In this document: positions 55,831-64,000 of the stretch, one piece after another
Numbering within the stretch: position 1 is the first letter of the stretch
Layout of the letters: each line of letters starts with the position of its first letter
NCBI RefSeq assembly: GCF_014643775.1
Contig: NZ_BMKC01000001.1
Span: 1-64,000, forward strand
Source: Arenimonas soli
Lineage (GTDB): Bacteria; Pseudomonadota; Gammaproteobacteria; Xanthomonadales; Xanthomonadaceae
Length of the DNA: 64,000 nt
Direction of reading: 5' to 3'
The notes under the pieces: generated by a model
Seen by the model: only the letters and a program-made list of their open reading frames with translations
Database searches by the model: none
Told to the model about the DNA's origin: nothing
Made by a program: the position numbers and the translations under genes

Positions 55831-56604
55831 TCAGCGCGCGGTGTAACCGCCGTCGATCGCCAGTTCGGCGCCCGTGACGAACTTCGATTCGTCCGAGGCC
55901 AGGTAGACCACGCCCCAGGCGATGTCGTCCACGTCGCCCATGTGGCCCAGCGGATGCAGGGCGCCCACCTCCTTGCGGGCAGCCTCGAGGTCGGTGGCGC
56001 CGCTGGCCTTGAGGTGGCCTTCCACCATCGGGGTCCAGATGTAGCCCGGATGCACCGAATTGACCCGGATGCGGTCGGCCGCGTAACACAGGGCGTCGGT
56101 CTTGCTCATCAGCCGCACCGCGCCCTTGGACGCGTGGTAGGCGGGCACGTCCGGGGCGCCGACCAGGCCGTAGATGGATGAAAGATTGACGATGCTGCCG
56201 CCGCCGGCGGCCTTGAGGTGCGGGATGGCGTGTTTGCAGCAAAACAGCACGCCCTTGACGTTCACCGCCTGCACCTTGTCCCACTCGGCTTCGGAGATTT
56301 CGTGGGTGAGCTTGGTCGAGCCGGAGATGCCGGCGTTGTTGACCAGCACGTGCACGCCGCCGAATTCCGCGGCCGCTTCGTCCACGGCCTTTTTCACCGC
56401 CGCCTCGTCGCTGACATCAACATGCCAGTAGCGGGCGCGACCACCACGTTCGCGGATGCTCGCGGCGACGGCCTCGCCTTCGGCGTCGTGCAGGTCGAAC
56501 ACGGCCACCGCGCCGCCTTCTTCGGCCAGGCGTTCGGCGCAGGCGCGGCCAATGCCCAGCGCGGCGCCGGTGACGATGCAGGTTTTGCCTTTCACGCGGT
56601 CCAT
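55831..56604 (-). CDS. Short-chain dehydrogenase/reductase
   Basis: 257 aa, classical SDR. The cofactor motif TGAALGIG is near residue 12, and Asp after the second strand (VAVFDLHD) indicates NAD preference. NNAG lies near 88 and the catalytic Ser-Tyr-Lys is in LSSIYG ... YHASK near 155. The C-terminus ends VTGAELAIDGGYTAR as usual. Closest in style to hydroxysteroid/cyclic-alcohol dehydrogenases. An FNR/Dnr-like box lies 55-68 bases before its ATG. Confidence 0.9.
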   Translation of the reverse strand: MDRVKGKTCIVTGAALGIGRACAERLAEEGGAVAVFDLHDAEGEAVAASIRERGGRARYWHVDVSDEAAVKKAVDEAAAEFGGVHVLVNNAGISGSTKLTHEISEAEWDKVQAVNVKGVLFCCKHAIPHLKAAGGGSIVNLSSIYGLVGAPDVPAYHASKGAVRLMSKTDALCYAADRIRVNSVHPGYIWTPMVEGHLKASGATDLEAARKEVGALHPLGHMGDVDDIAWGVVYLASDESKFVTGAELAIDGGYTAR

Positions 56605-56658
56605 GGTCTTGCTCCGTGGCTTGGAGGGTCCAGTGTGCCCCGATTCGGCGGCAGGATT

Positions 56659-56672
56659 TTGACGCAAGTCAG
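56659..56672 (-). promoter_or_regulatory. FNR/Dnr-like box before the SDR gene
   Basis: TTGACGCAAGTCAG keeps TTGAC-N4-GTCA, one mismatch from the Dnr-type TTGAC-N4-GTCAA pattern. It overlaps the stop codon of the truncated haemoglobin gene and is 55-68 bases before the SDR ATG (minus strand). Confidence 0.45.
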
Positions 56673-57073
56673 TCCGCGCGCATCGGCAGGCCCAGGTCGT
56701 GCACGCCCGGCCTGATGCCAAGGCCGTACTGCAGGCTTTCGCCGATGCGCTGGGCATGAGACTGCAGCGCCTGGGCGGGGCCGGGTTCGAAGAGTTCGGC
56801 GGTGGTTTCGCGCCACAGCTGCAGCCAGCGGGTGAAATGGGCCGCGGTGATGCCCGGCTGGGCGCGGTGGGCGGCCATCGGGTTGCCGCGGAAGCTGCGG
56901 GTTCCCAGCGCCACCGACGACCAGAACGAGGTCAGCAGGTGCTTGTGCGCCGGCCAGTCGTGCACGGCGGCGTTGAAGACCGGACCCAGGGCGGGGTCGG
57001 CGCGGACCTTGTCGTAGAAGCGGTCAACCAGGCCGGCCAGCGAGCTTTCATCCAGGGTTTGCGCACGATGCAT
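56669..57073 (-). CDS. Group III truncated haemoglobin
   Basis: 134 aa haem protein. The group III pattern is visible: LVDRFYDKVRADPALGPVFN near 14-33, HDWPAHKHLLTSFWSSVALG near 38-57, and the proximal-His region AHRAQPGITAAHFTRWLQLW near 68-87. Members bind oxygen and nitric oxide and occur in bacteria that meet low oxygen or NO. It is divergent from a DUF6522 gene across 110 bases that hold a second FNR/Dnr-like box. Confidence 0.9.
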   Translation of the reverse strand: MHRAQTLDESSLAGLVDRFYDKVRADPALGPVFNAAVHDWPAHKHLLTSFWSSVALGTRSFRGNPMAAHRAQPGITAAHFTRWLQLWRETTAELFEPGPAQALQSHAQRIGESLQYGLGIRPGVHDLGLPMRAD

Positions 57074-57117
57074 GCCGCCATGGTACCGGCCGCGCAGCGG
57101 CGGGCCCTGTCCCGCGG

Positions 57118-57131
57118 CTGACCCAGGTCAG
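57118..57131. promoter_or_regulatory. FNR/Dnr-like palindrome between the haemoglobin and DUF6522 genes
   Basis: CTGACCCAGGTCAG has perfect 6-bp arms around CA and keeps TGAC-N4-GTCA; only the outermost T/A of the Dnr pattern is C/G. It lies 45-58 bases before the haemoglobin ATG (minus) and 53-66 before the DUF6522 ATG (plus), so it could serve both. Confidence 0.4.
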
Positions 57132-57183
57132 GGAAACCGCGGTTCGCGGGCGCCAGGATGGGCCCCATGCCAGGAGGGCCGCC

Positions 57184-57531
57184 ATGACCACCATCGAATG
57201 GAACGACTTCGACTCCCACGCGCTCAGCGGCGTGGGCGAGGCGCTGGACGCCGCCGGCGTGGACACGGCGGCGCCTGGATACGCCGCCGAAACGGCGCCG
57301 GCACCCGGCCTTGTGGAGGTGGATGCCCGGCTGATCGCCCAGGGCCTGGGCCTGGAGCCGGAACAGGTGCCGGCCATGGTCGCCGACCGCCGCATCGCCA
57401 CCCTGTGCGAACGCGGCACCGGCGACGATGCGGGCCTTTTCCGGTTCACCTTCTACTTTGGCAAGCAGCGCTTCCGCCTGGTCACCGACGCCGGCGGCCA
57501 GCCCGTGGTGGATGCGGCCGGCGGCGGCTGA
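57184..57531 (+). CDS. DUF6522 family protein
   Basis: 115 aa, cytosolic. The conserved part starts VDARLIAQGLGLEPEQVPAM near 45 and continues with a beta hairpin, LFRFTFYFGKQRFRLVTDAG near 84. The first ~40 residues are Ala/Gly-rich and probably disordered. From memory, this family often neighbours NO or low-oxygen genes, which fits the divergent haemoglobin; exact function unknown. The start has GGAGG eight to nine bases upstream. Confidence 0.75.
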   Translation: MTTIEWNDFDSHALSGVGEALDAAGVDTAAPGYAAETAPAPGLVEVDARLIAQGLGLEPEQVPAMVADRRIATLCERGTGDDAGLFRFTFYFGKQRFRLVTDAGGQPVVDAAGGG

Positions 57532-57564
57532 CACGGCGGCGGGCCGGGCTTCGGGCCCGAGGGA

Positions 57565-59166
57565 TCAGCCGGGCGAAAGCTGGTCGAGCAGGCGGGCGGC
57601 CTTGGCGGCCTGCTGCACCGTCCGGCGCAAGGCGCTGAAGCTGCGCAGCAGCGCGTCCATGGCTTCGATGCCGAGGCGGCCGTCCGCGCCTGCGGCGAGC
57701 AGGTTCGCCTTGAGCGCTTCGTAGTGGGATTCGAAACGTGCTGCCTGGTGTTGGGCCAGGGGCGCGAACGGGGCGTGCGCGGGATCGAGCTGCACGAGCA
57801 GTTCGTCGGCCTCGGCCACCAGCGCCAGCAGCTGCTGCTTCAGGGCCGGATCGGCCAGGGCGGTGACCGCTTGCCGGCCCCCGGCGATCCCCTCCGCCTG
57901 TTCGCGGCAGTTGTCGTAGTAGTGCTGCACCCGCAGCAGGGTGGCCAGCGCCCCGGCGCTGCTGCCGGACATCGAGGAGCGGCCCAACCCGGCGACGAAG
58001 TCCTGGATCGCGCGGCCCAGGCGTTCGTAGCCGCCGTCCACGTCGGCCGGGGGCTGGCCGGCAAGGCGGGCGATGCCGGCATGGGCCGCCGACAGGGCCT
58101 TGCGGCCGAGCCGGAAAATCTCGCGGCGCAGCGCATCCACTGCCAGCGACGGCACCGAGGCGACGTTTTGGTCGAGGTAGCGCGGTTCACCCCGGGATTC
58201 GTCGTGGCTGCGGAAGCGCCGCTTGAGCTGCGCGGCCATGCGGTCGGCCAGGGGCCACATCAGCATCACGCCAAGGACGTTGAAGACGGTGTGGAACAGG
58301 GCGAGGCTGATGGCCGGCGACCCTTCCAGGTCGAACAGTCCGCCCAGCAGGTCAACGCCCTTGAGCAACCACGGCAGCAGGCCGAGCGCCGCGACTGCGG
58401 TCAGCAGGTTGAAAAGCACGTGGGCGCTGGCGGCGCGTTTGGCGTTGGGCGTGGCGCCGATGGCAGCCAGGATCGCCGTGACGCTGGTGCCGATGTTGGC
58501 GCCGATCACCATCGCGGCCGCTTCGTTGAGCGTGACCACCCCGGAGTGGGCCAGGGTCAGGGTGACCGCCAGCGAGGCGCTGGAGGATTGCATCAGCACC
58601 GTCAGCAGCATGCCGGCGAGCAGGTAGGCCGGCACCGACAGCAGGCCGCCGCCCAGGCCGGACAGATCGAGCGCATCGCCATCAAGCGCGAACGCCTGCT
58701 GCAGGAAGCCAATGCCCAGGAACAACACGCCGAAGCCGGTGAGCGCCGTGCCAACGGCCGCACGACGCGTTCCCGCGCCCGTCAGCCGCAAGGCCATGCC
58801 AAGCCCGATCAAGGGCAGTGCCGCCGCTTCGACCTTGATCTGGAAACCCACCAGCGCGACCAGCCAGCCGGTCATCGTGGTGCCGACGTTGGCGCCGAAC
58901 AGCACCCACAGTGACTGCGAGAAGGTCAGCAGTCCGGCATTGACGAAGCCGATCGCGGCCACCGTGACGGCGCTGGACGACTGCACGGCGGCGGTCACCA
59001 TCATTCCCGACGCCAGGCCCCGGAACCGGGTCTGCGTGGAAGAGGTGAGCACCCGTCCCAGCGCGGGGCCGGCCACCTGCTTGAGGCCGTCGGTCATCAG
59101 CAGCATGCCGAGCAGGAAGAGCCCGATGCCACCGAACAACACGCCGATACCGATGCCTTCGATCAT
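57565..59166 (-). CDS. Na/Pi cotransporter family protein
   Basis: 533 aa inner-membrane phosphate transporter of the NptA/YjbB type. Two inverted repeats carry the QSSS signatures, AAVQSSSAVTVAA near residue 60 and VLMQSSSASLAVT near 195, within about eight to nine helices (1-330). The C-terminal ~190 residues form a PhoU-like helical domain, as in YjbB. ATG 59166 begins the first helix (MIEGIGIGVLFGGIGLFLLG); the open frame upstream belongs to no protein. Confidence 0.9.
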   Translation of the reverse strand: MIEGIGIGVLFGGIGLFLLGMLLMTDGLKQVAGPALGRVLTSSTQTRFRGLASGMMVTAAVQSSSAVTVAAIGFVNAGLLTFSQSLWVLFGANVGTTMTGWLVALVGFQIKVEAAALPLIGLGMALRLTGAGTRRAAVGTALTGFGVLFLGIGFLQQAFALDGDALDLSGLGGGLLSVPAYLLAGMLLTVLMQSSSASLAVTLTLAHSGVVTLNEAAAMVIGANIGTSVTAILAAIGATPNAKRAASAHVLFNLLTAVAALGLLPWLLKGVDLLGGLFDLEGSPAISLALFHTVFNVLGVMLMWPLADRMAAQLKRRFRSHDESRGEPRYLDQNVASVPSLAVDALRREIFRLGRKALSAAHAGIARLAGQPPADVDGGYERLGRAIQDFVAGLGRSSMSGSSAGALATLLRVQHYYDNCREQAEGIAGGRQAVTALADPALKQQLLALVAEADELLVQLDPAHAPFAPLAQHQAARFESHYEALKANLLAAGADGRLGIEAMDALLRSFSALRRTVQQAAKAARLLDQLSPG

Positions 59167-59250
59167 CACGGCTCCCTGGCCGCTGCCGGCCCTGCCGCGA
59201 TCATAGCGCCGGGCGTGTATCCTTCGCGGCGCCACGAAACCCGAGCCGCC

Positions 59251-60246
<996 letters not shown>

Positions 60247-60283
60247 CATGGGCGTCCCACGCAGCCACACGGAGGATCCCGAC

Positions 60284-60772
60284 ATGGCATTCAAACTCAG
60301 CTCGGCCAGTTTCCAGGACGGCGACACCCTGCCGGACCTGCACGTCAAGGCCATGGGCGACACCTCGCCGCAGCTGCGCTGGACCGGCGCACCGGAAGGC
60401 ACGAAAAGTTTCGCGATCACCTGCTTCGACCCGGACGCGCCCACGGGGTCGGGGTTCTGGCACTGGACGGTCGCCAACCTGCCGGCCGACACCCGGGAAC
60501 TGCCCGCCGGCGCGGGTGCGCCCGAAGGCCATGACCTGCCCGCCGGCGCCGTGCAGGGCCGCACCGATTTCGGTCGCCCCGGCTATGGCGGCGCCGCGCC
60601 GCCGCCCGGCCATGGCAAACACCGCTACATCTTCACCGTGTTCGCGGTGGACACCGAACGACTGGACGTGGGGCCGCAAGACTCCGGCGCCGTGTTCGGC
60701 TTCAACCTGCATTTCCACACCCTGGCCAAGGCTTCGATCACCGCGACCTACGAAAACCGGGGCCAGGGATGA
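60284..60772 (+). CDS. YbhB/YbcL-type PEBP family protein
   Basis: 162 aa, phosphatidylethanolamine-binding (Raf-kinase-inhibitor-like) fold. The pocket pattern is visible: TSPQLRWTGAPEGTKSFAI near 27, CFDPDAPTGSGFWHWTVANL near 48, and PPPGHGKHRYIFTVFAVD near 108. No signal peptide, so cytosolic. Ligand unknown. GGAGGA precedes the ATG. It overlaps the next gene by 4 bp. Confidence 0.9.
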   Translation: MAFKLSSASFQDGDTLPDLHVKAMGDTSPQLRWTGAPEGTKSFAITCFDPDAPTGSGFWHWTVANLPADTRELPAGAGAPEGHDLPAGAVQGRTDFGRPGYGGAAPPPGHGKHRYIFTVFAVDTERLDVGPQDSGAVFGFNLHFHTLAKASITATYENRGQG

Positions 60773-61680
60773 TCACGCGCGACCCGCGGGCCTTCCTGGA
60801 TTTCGCCCGCGGCCTCGCGCCCGACTTCGGGCCGGCCTGCGCGCGCGCCGCCTTCCTGGTGGCGCCCGACGGGTTCGCCCTGGCCGAACAGTCGGCCAGC
60901 GACAATGCGTACATGGACCTGTCGGTGGCGGTGGACCCGGCGCGGGCCTCGGCCCAGCACCGGGCGCTGCAGGCGGCGCTGGCCCGGGACCTGCCGGTGC
61001 TGTGTTTCCCCGGTGACCCGGCCGCGCCCGATGGCCTGTTCCCGAACAACGCCTTCGCCACCGCTCCGGGCCGGCTGCTGGTCGGGCGCATGCGCCATCC
61101 GGTGCGCCAGCGCGAGGCCGAACGGCCCGATATCCGCGGTTTCTTCACCGACCTGCTTGGCTACGAACAGGCCGACCTGCGCCAGCAGCCCGGGGTGTGC
61201 GAGCTGACCGGCTCGGTGGTGATCGACCGCGCCCGCGGCCTGGCCTACGCCGGCCTGGGCGAGCGCTGCGACGAAGCCGGCGCCCGCGCGCTGCACGCGG
61301 CGCTGGGCCTGCGCGGCACCTTGCTGTTCGACCTGGCCGCGGGCGAATACCACGCCAACGTGGTGATGAGCGTGCTGGCGGGGCGCGCCCTGGTCATCGC
61401 GCCCTCGGGCTTCGCCGAACCGGCGGTGGTCCAGGTCCTGGCGGCGCTGTACGCCCCCCACGTCCTGCTGCTGTCGCCGGACCAGAAGGCGGCTTTCGCC
61501 GGCAATTGCATCGCCTTGCGCGATGACCGGGTGCGGATGAGCCTGGCCGGGGCCGCCGCGCTGACGGCAGACCAGAAGGCCGTGCTGGCCGCGGCGGGCT
61601 TCGAGCTGGCCCCGGTGCCGCTGGACGAGATCGAGAAGGCCGGCGGCTCGCTGCGCTGCTGCGTCGCCGAAATTTACTGA
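60769..61680 (+). CDS. Arginine deiminase-related (CtlX/amidinotransferase-superfamily) hydrolase
   Basis: 303 aa guanidino-group-modifying fold. Landmarks are SASDNAYMDL near 43, GLFPNNAFAT near 87, a His in GEYHANVVMSVLAGRALVIA near 198, and a C-terminal active-site Cys in GGSLRCCVAEIY (residues 292-303). CtlX-type proteins are linked to citrulline or arginine catabolism; the substrate here is not certain. ATG overlaps the YbhB-like stop (ATGA). Confidence 0.85.
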   Translation: MITRDPRAFLDFARGLAPDFGPACARAAFLVAPDGFALAEQSASDNAYMDLSVAVDPARASAQHRALQAALARDLPVLCFPGDPAAPDGLFPNNAFATAPGRLLVGRMRHPVRQREAERPDIRGFFTDLLGYEQADLRQQPGVCELTGSVVIDRARGLAYAGLGERCDEAGARALHAALGLRGTLLFDLAAGEYHANVVMSVLAGRALVIAPSGFAEPAVVQVLAALYAPHVLLLSPDQKAAFAGNCIALRDDRVRMSLAGAAALTADQKAVLAAAGFELAPVPLDEIEKAGGSLRCCVAEIY

Positions 61681-61690
61681 CAGGGCCGGA

Positions 61691-61720
61691 TTGTTCAGGT
61701 ACAAGTTATTGACGTAATTA
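61691..61720 (+). promoter_or_regulatory. AT-rich candidate promoter of the PepSY-phoPQ operon
   Basis: TTGTTC (61691-61696) and TAATTA (61715-61720) are 18 bp apart in an AT-rich patch (about 61690-61740) that stands out from the GC-rich surroundings, 90 bases before the PepSY gene. TTGACG (61709-61714) could be an alternative -35. Several GTTCA/GTTAT-like motifs may bind PhoP, but no clean PhoP box was found. Confidence 0.35.
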
Positions 61721-61809
61721 GGGTTCATACCGGATTCACCGCCCGGCGACCAGACTCTGCCCCGTCGTCCGGCTAGCCGGTCACCCCACTCGGAGCTATC
61801 CTCCCGCCG

Positions 61810-62190
61810 ATGCTGAACGCCCTTCGCCCCCTGCTGCTGATCGCCATCGTCGCGCTGGCGCTGCCCGCCTGGGCCGAAGAAGCCCGTGCGCAGCGCACCG
61901 AGGTGGGCGAACGCATCCGCGAAGTGGAACGTGACGGCGGCCGGGTGCTGCGCGCCGAGCGCATCCAGCGCGGCGGCCAGGACGTCTACCGGATCAAGGT
62001 ACTGACCCCCGAAGGCCGCGTGCGGGTGCTGCACGACCGCCGGCCGACCGAAGACCGTACGCCCCCGCGCACCGACCGCCGCAGCCTGATGCTGCGCGAC
62101 CGTGCCGCCCAGCCCGCTCCGCGCGCGCGAACCCCCGAAGTTGAAGTCCGCGAGCCCGATACCCAGGCTTCGCGCCGTCGCGACGAATAA
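61810..62190 (+). CDS. Exported PepSY-like domain protein
   Basis: 126 aa with a signal peptide (about 1-22, ending AWA-EEA). One PepSY-like unit covers about 32-75 (IREVERDGGRVLRAERIQR, then VYRIKVLTPEGRVRVL). The tail is rich in Arg, Pro and Asp and probably unfolded. It lies 48 bases before the response regulator, so it may be a periplasmic modulator or target of the PhoQ-type kinase. Confidence 0.75.
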   Translation: MLNALRPLLLIAIVALALPAWAEEARAQRTEVGERIREVERDGGRVLRAERIQRGGQDVYRIKVLTPEGRVRVLHDRRPTEDRTPPRTDRRSLMLRDRAAQPAPRARTPEVEVREPDTQASRRRDE

Positions 62191-62238
62191 ACCCTGTCCT
62201 GACCCCCCCCGGGTCGTTCCCCTGTTGAAGGAGACGCC

Positions 62239-62919
62239 ATGCGCGTTCTGCTGGTCGAGGATGAAGCCCCGCTGCGCGAGACCCTTGCCGCGCGACTCAA
62301 GCGCGAAGGTTTCGCCGTGGATACCGCCGGTGACGGCGAAGAAGGTCTCTACCACGGCAAGGAAGTGCCTTTCGACATCGCCGTGATCGACCTGGGCCTG
62401 CCCAAGATGTCGGGCATGGACCTGGTCAAGGCGCTGCGCGAGGCGGGCCAGAAGTTCCCGATCCTCATCCTGACCGCACGTTCGAGCTGGCAGGACAAGG
62501 TCGAGGGCCTCAAGTCCGGTGCCGACGACTACCTGGTCAAGCCCTTCCACGTCGAAGAGCTGCTGGCCCGCATGAACGCCCTGCTGCGCCGCGCGGCCGG
62601 CTGGTCCAAGCCCACGCTCGACTGCGGTCCCGTGCGCCTGGACCTCTCGGCCCAGACCGTCAGCGTCAACGGCTCCGGCGTCGACCTGACCAGCTACGAA
62701 TACAAGGTGCTCGAATACCTGATGTTGCACGCCGGGGAACTGGTCTCCAAGGCCGACCTCACCGAGCACATCTACCAGCAGGACTTCGACCGCGATTCGA
62801 ACGTGCTCGAAGTCTTCATCGGCCGACTGCGCAAGAAGCTCGACCCGGAAGGCGAGATCAAGCCGATCGAGACCGTTCGCGGCCGCGGCTATCGTTTCGC
62901 CATCCCGCGCGACGAGTAA
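62239..62919 (+). CDS. phoP: PhoP-type response regulator
   Basis: 226 aa OmpR/PhoB-class regulator. The receiver domain has phosphoacceptor Asp51, acidic pair E7/D8, Thr79 and Lys101. The C-terminal winged helix (about 130-222) includes LTSYEYKVLEYLMLHAGELV and ETVRGRGYRF. The pairing with the PhoQ-like kinase 6 bases downstream and its close match to the PhoP style (QDFDRDSNVLEVFIGRLRKK) support the name. GGAG precedes the ATG. Confidence 0.92.
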   Translation: MRVLLVEDEAPLRETLAARLKREGFAVDTAGDGEEGLYHGKEVPFDIAVIDLGLPKMSGMDLVKALREAGQKFPILILTARSSWQDKVEGLKSGADDYLVKPFHVEELLARMNALLRRAAGWSKPTLDCGPVRLDLSAQTVSVNGSGVDLTSYEYKVLEYLMLHAGELVSKADLTEHIYQQDFDRDSNVLEVFIGRLRKKLDPEGEIKPIETVRGRGYRFAIPRDE

Positions 62920-62925
62920 ACCGGC

Positions 62926-64000
62926 GTGCGCATCTGGCGCACGCTGTCGCTGCAGGCCCGGCAGATGCTGGCGGCCAGCCTTGCGCTGGTCGCCTTCCTT
63001 GGCCTGACGGGCCTGGCGCTCGACCGTGCCTTCGCGGCCACCGCCCAGTACGGCCTGCGCGAACGCCTGGCCAACCTCGCCAACGCCTATATCCAGGAAG
63101 GCGAGGTGGACCGCATCGGCGGCTTCATTTCCCCTGAAATCCCGCCCGACATGCGCCTGCTGTCGCCCGGCAGCGGCCTGTACGCCAATATTCGCGGCGA
63201 AGGCGTCACCTGGGACTCCGCGTCCACGCTGGGTCGATCGATGCCGCCGGTGGAGCTGCTTGAAATGAACGAGCGGCGCTTCGAAGGGCCGCTGACGATC
63301 GTCGATTCCGATGGCATGGAGAATTCGGTCTTCGCCTATTCGTTCGGCATCATCTGGGAATCCGCGTCGGGCGACATCCCGCTGACCCTGAGCGTGTTCG
63401 AAGACGCCCAGCAGATCGAAGACCAGGTTCGGATCTACCGGCGCGCGCTGTGGAGCAACCTGCTGCTGGCCGCGTTCGTGCTGATGATGGTGCAGCTGCT
63501 GGTGCTGCGCTGGAGCCTGCTGCCGCTGCGCAACGTCGAGCGTGAACTGGGTCGCGTGCGCCAGGGTGAATCGCAGCGGCTTTCGGAAATCCATCCACGC
63601 GAACTCGAATCGATCACCCGGTCGATCAATTCACTTATCGAAAGCGAACGCATGCACCTGGACCGCAGCCGCAACACGCTTTCGGACCTGGCGCACAGCC
63701 TCAAGACGCCGCTGGCGGTGCTGCGCTCACGGCTCGATGCCGACGCCAGCCACGAGCAGCTGCGCGAAGAAGTCGCCGCCCAGGTGCAGCGCATGAACGA
63801 GATCGTGTCCTACCAGCTCACCCGCGCCGCACGCACCGGCCATGCGCTGTATTCGGCGCCGATCGAGATCGAGCCGCGCGCCGAGGAGATCGTCGCGGGC
63901 CTGGAAAAGGTGTACGCCGGCCGCGGCGTGCTGTGCGAATTCGAGATCGACCCCGCCGCCCGTTTCCACGGCGAACTGGGCGACCTGCAGGAACTGCTGG
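62926..64000 (+). CDS. phoQ: PhoQ-like sensor histidine kinase, 5' part
   Basis: Partial: 358 codons are visible and the gene runs off the window. It starts at GTG 62926 (VRIWRTLSLQARQML). Helix 1 is at about 13-33, a periplasmic sensor domain at about 34-175 (containing YAYSFGIIWESASGD-like aromatic strands), helix 2 at about 177-197, and a HAMP-like linker. The H-box LSDLAHSLKTPLAVLR has phosphoacceptor His257. The ATP-binding domain is beyond the window. The long acidic cluster of E. coli PhoQ is not seen. It should phosphorylate the PhoP-type regulator encoded just upstream. Confidence 0.9.
   Translation, partial: MRIWRTLSLQARQMLAASLALVAFLGLTGLALDRAFAATAQYGLRERLANLANAYIQEGEVDRIGGFISPEIPPDMRLLSPGSGLYANIRGEGVTWDSASTLGRSMPPVELLEMNERRFEGPLTIVDSDGMENSVFAYSFGIIWESASGDIPLTLSVFEDAQQIEDQVRIYRRALWSNLLLAAFVLMMVQLLVLRWSLLPLRNVERELGRVRQGESQRLSEIHPRELESITRSINSLIESERMHLDRSRNTLSDLAHSLKTPLAVLRSRLDADASHEQLREEVAAQVQRMNEIVSYQLTRAARTGHALYSAPIEIEPRAEEIVAGLEKVYAGRGVLCEFEIDPAARFHGELGDLQELL

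Noticed and set aside
61709-61722. TTGACGTAATTAGG as another FNR/Dnr box before the PepSY gene
   Set aside because: Only the left half matches; the right half lacks GTCAA, so it is better read as part of the AT-rich promoter.
60748-63594. A 948-codon minus-strand open frame opposite the CtlX-like, PepSY and phoPQ genes
   Set aside because: It spans four plus-strand genes with clear families and shows only shadow-type composition.

Overview
The window is a piece of a high-GC (roughly 70% by eye) gammaproteobacterial chromosome, most likely from the Xanthomonadaceae/Lysobacterales (Lysobacter, Arenimonas or Silanimonas-like). The grounds are the gene order mreBCD-mrdA-rodA-mltB-rlpA-dacC-ybeD-lipB-lipA, a split B12-dependent ribonucleotide reductase, and a PepSY-PhoP-PhoQ locus. 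This assignment is inference from gene content; no database was searched. No insertion sequence, prophage, CRISPR array or tRNA gene was seen.

Layout. 1-180: 3' end of a 5S rRNA gene and two stacked intrinsic terminators closing an rRNA operon. 261-1199 (-): PfkB-type kinase. 1369-12283 (+): cell-shape and peptidoglycan block (mreBCD, PBP2, RodA, MltB, RlpA, D,D-carboxypeptidase) running into the lipoate block (ybeD, lipB, lipA). 12392-16373 (+): Prc protease, Ada-type alkyltransferase, EamA transporter. 16383-22054 (-): molybdenum hydroxylase operon with its maturation genes (mocA, xdhC, a NifU/SufU-like scaffold) and rarD. 22122-26471 (-): MacAB-like ABC exporter. 26577-32623 (-): M17 aminopeptidase, HAD hydrolase, PerM-type permease, yqjK/E/D-like genes and a DegQ-type protease.

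32844-36897 (+): class II ribonucleotide reductase split into NrdJa and NrdJb with a histone H1-like gene between them. A candidate promoter, a NrdR-like box and a leader of about 250 nt precede it. 37239-44720 (mostly +): a GAF-GAF-GGDEF-EAL protein, a divergent SH3-like protein with a perfect CRP/Clp-type palindrome between the divergent genes, and a duplicated two-gene module (DUF2007 plus exported TonB_C-like protein). 44763-53067: small stress or envelope proteins, an ABC1 kinase, an S9 peptidase lipoprotein, two more DUF4124 proteins, transporter, lipoprotein and HAD hydrolase. 53052-57531: MipA, TonB, NlpE-like lipoprotein, a Gly/Lys-rich secreted protein, an SDR, a group III truncated haemoglobin and a DUF6522 protein, with two FNR/Dnr-like boxes. 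57565-64000: Na/Pi cotransporter, dusA, a YbhB-like protein, a CtlX-like hydrolase and a PhoP/PhoQ pair cut by the window end.

Most genes are tightly packed with 4-bp overlaps, so several long operons are likely. The best candidates for new biology are four: the duplicated DUF2007/TonB_C-like module next to a CRP/Clp site and a c-di-GMP enzyme; the family of small exported proteins with a DUF4124-like head and a C-terminal cysteine pair; the H1-like gene inside the split nrdJ locus with its long leader; and the FNR/Dnr-like boxes around the truncated haemoglobin.
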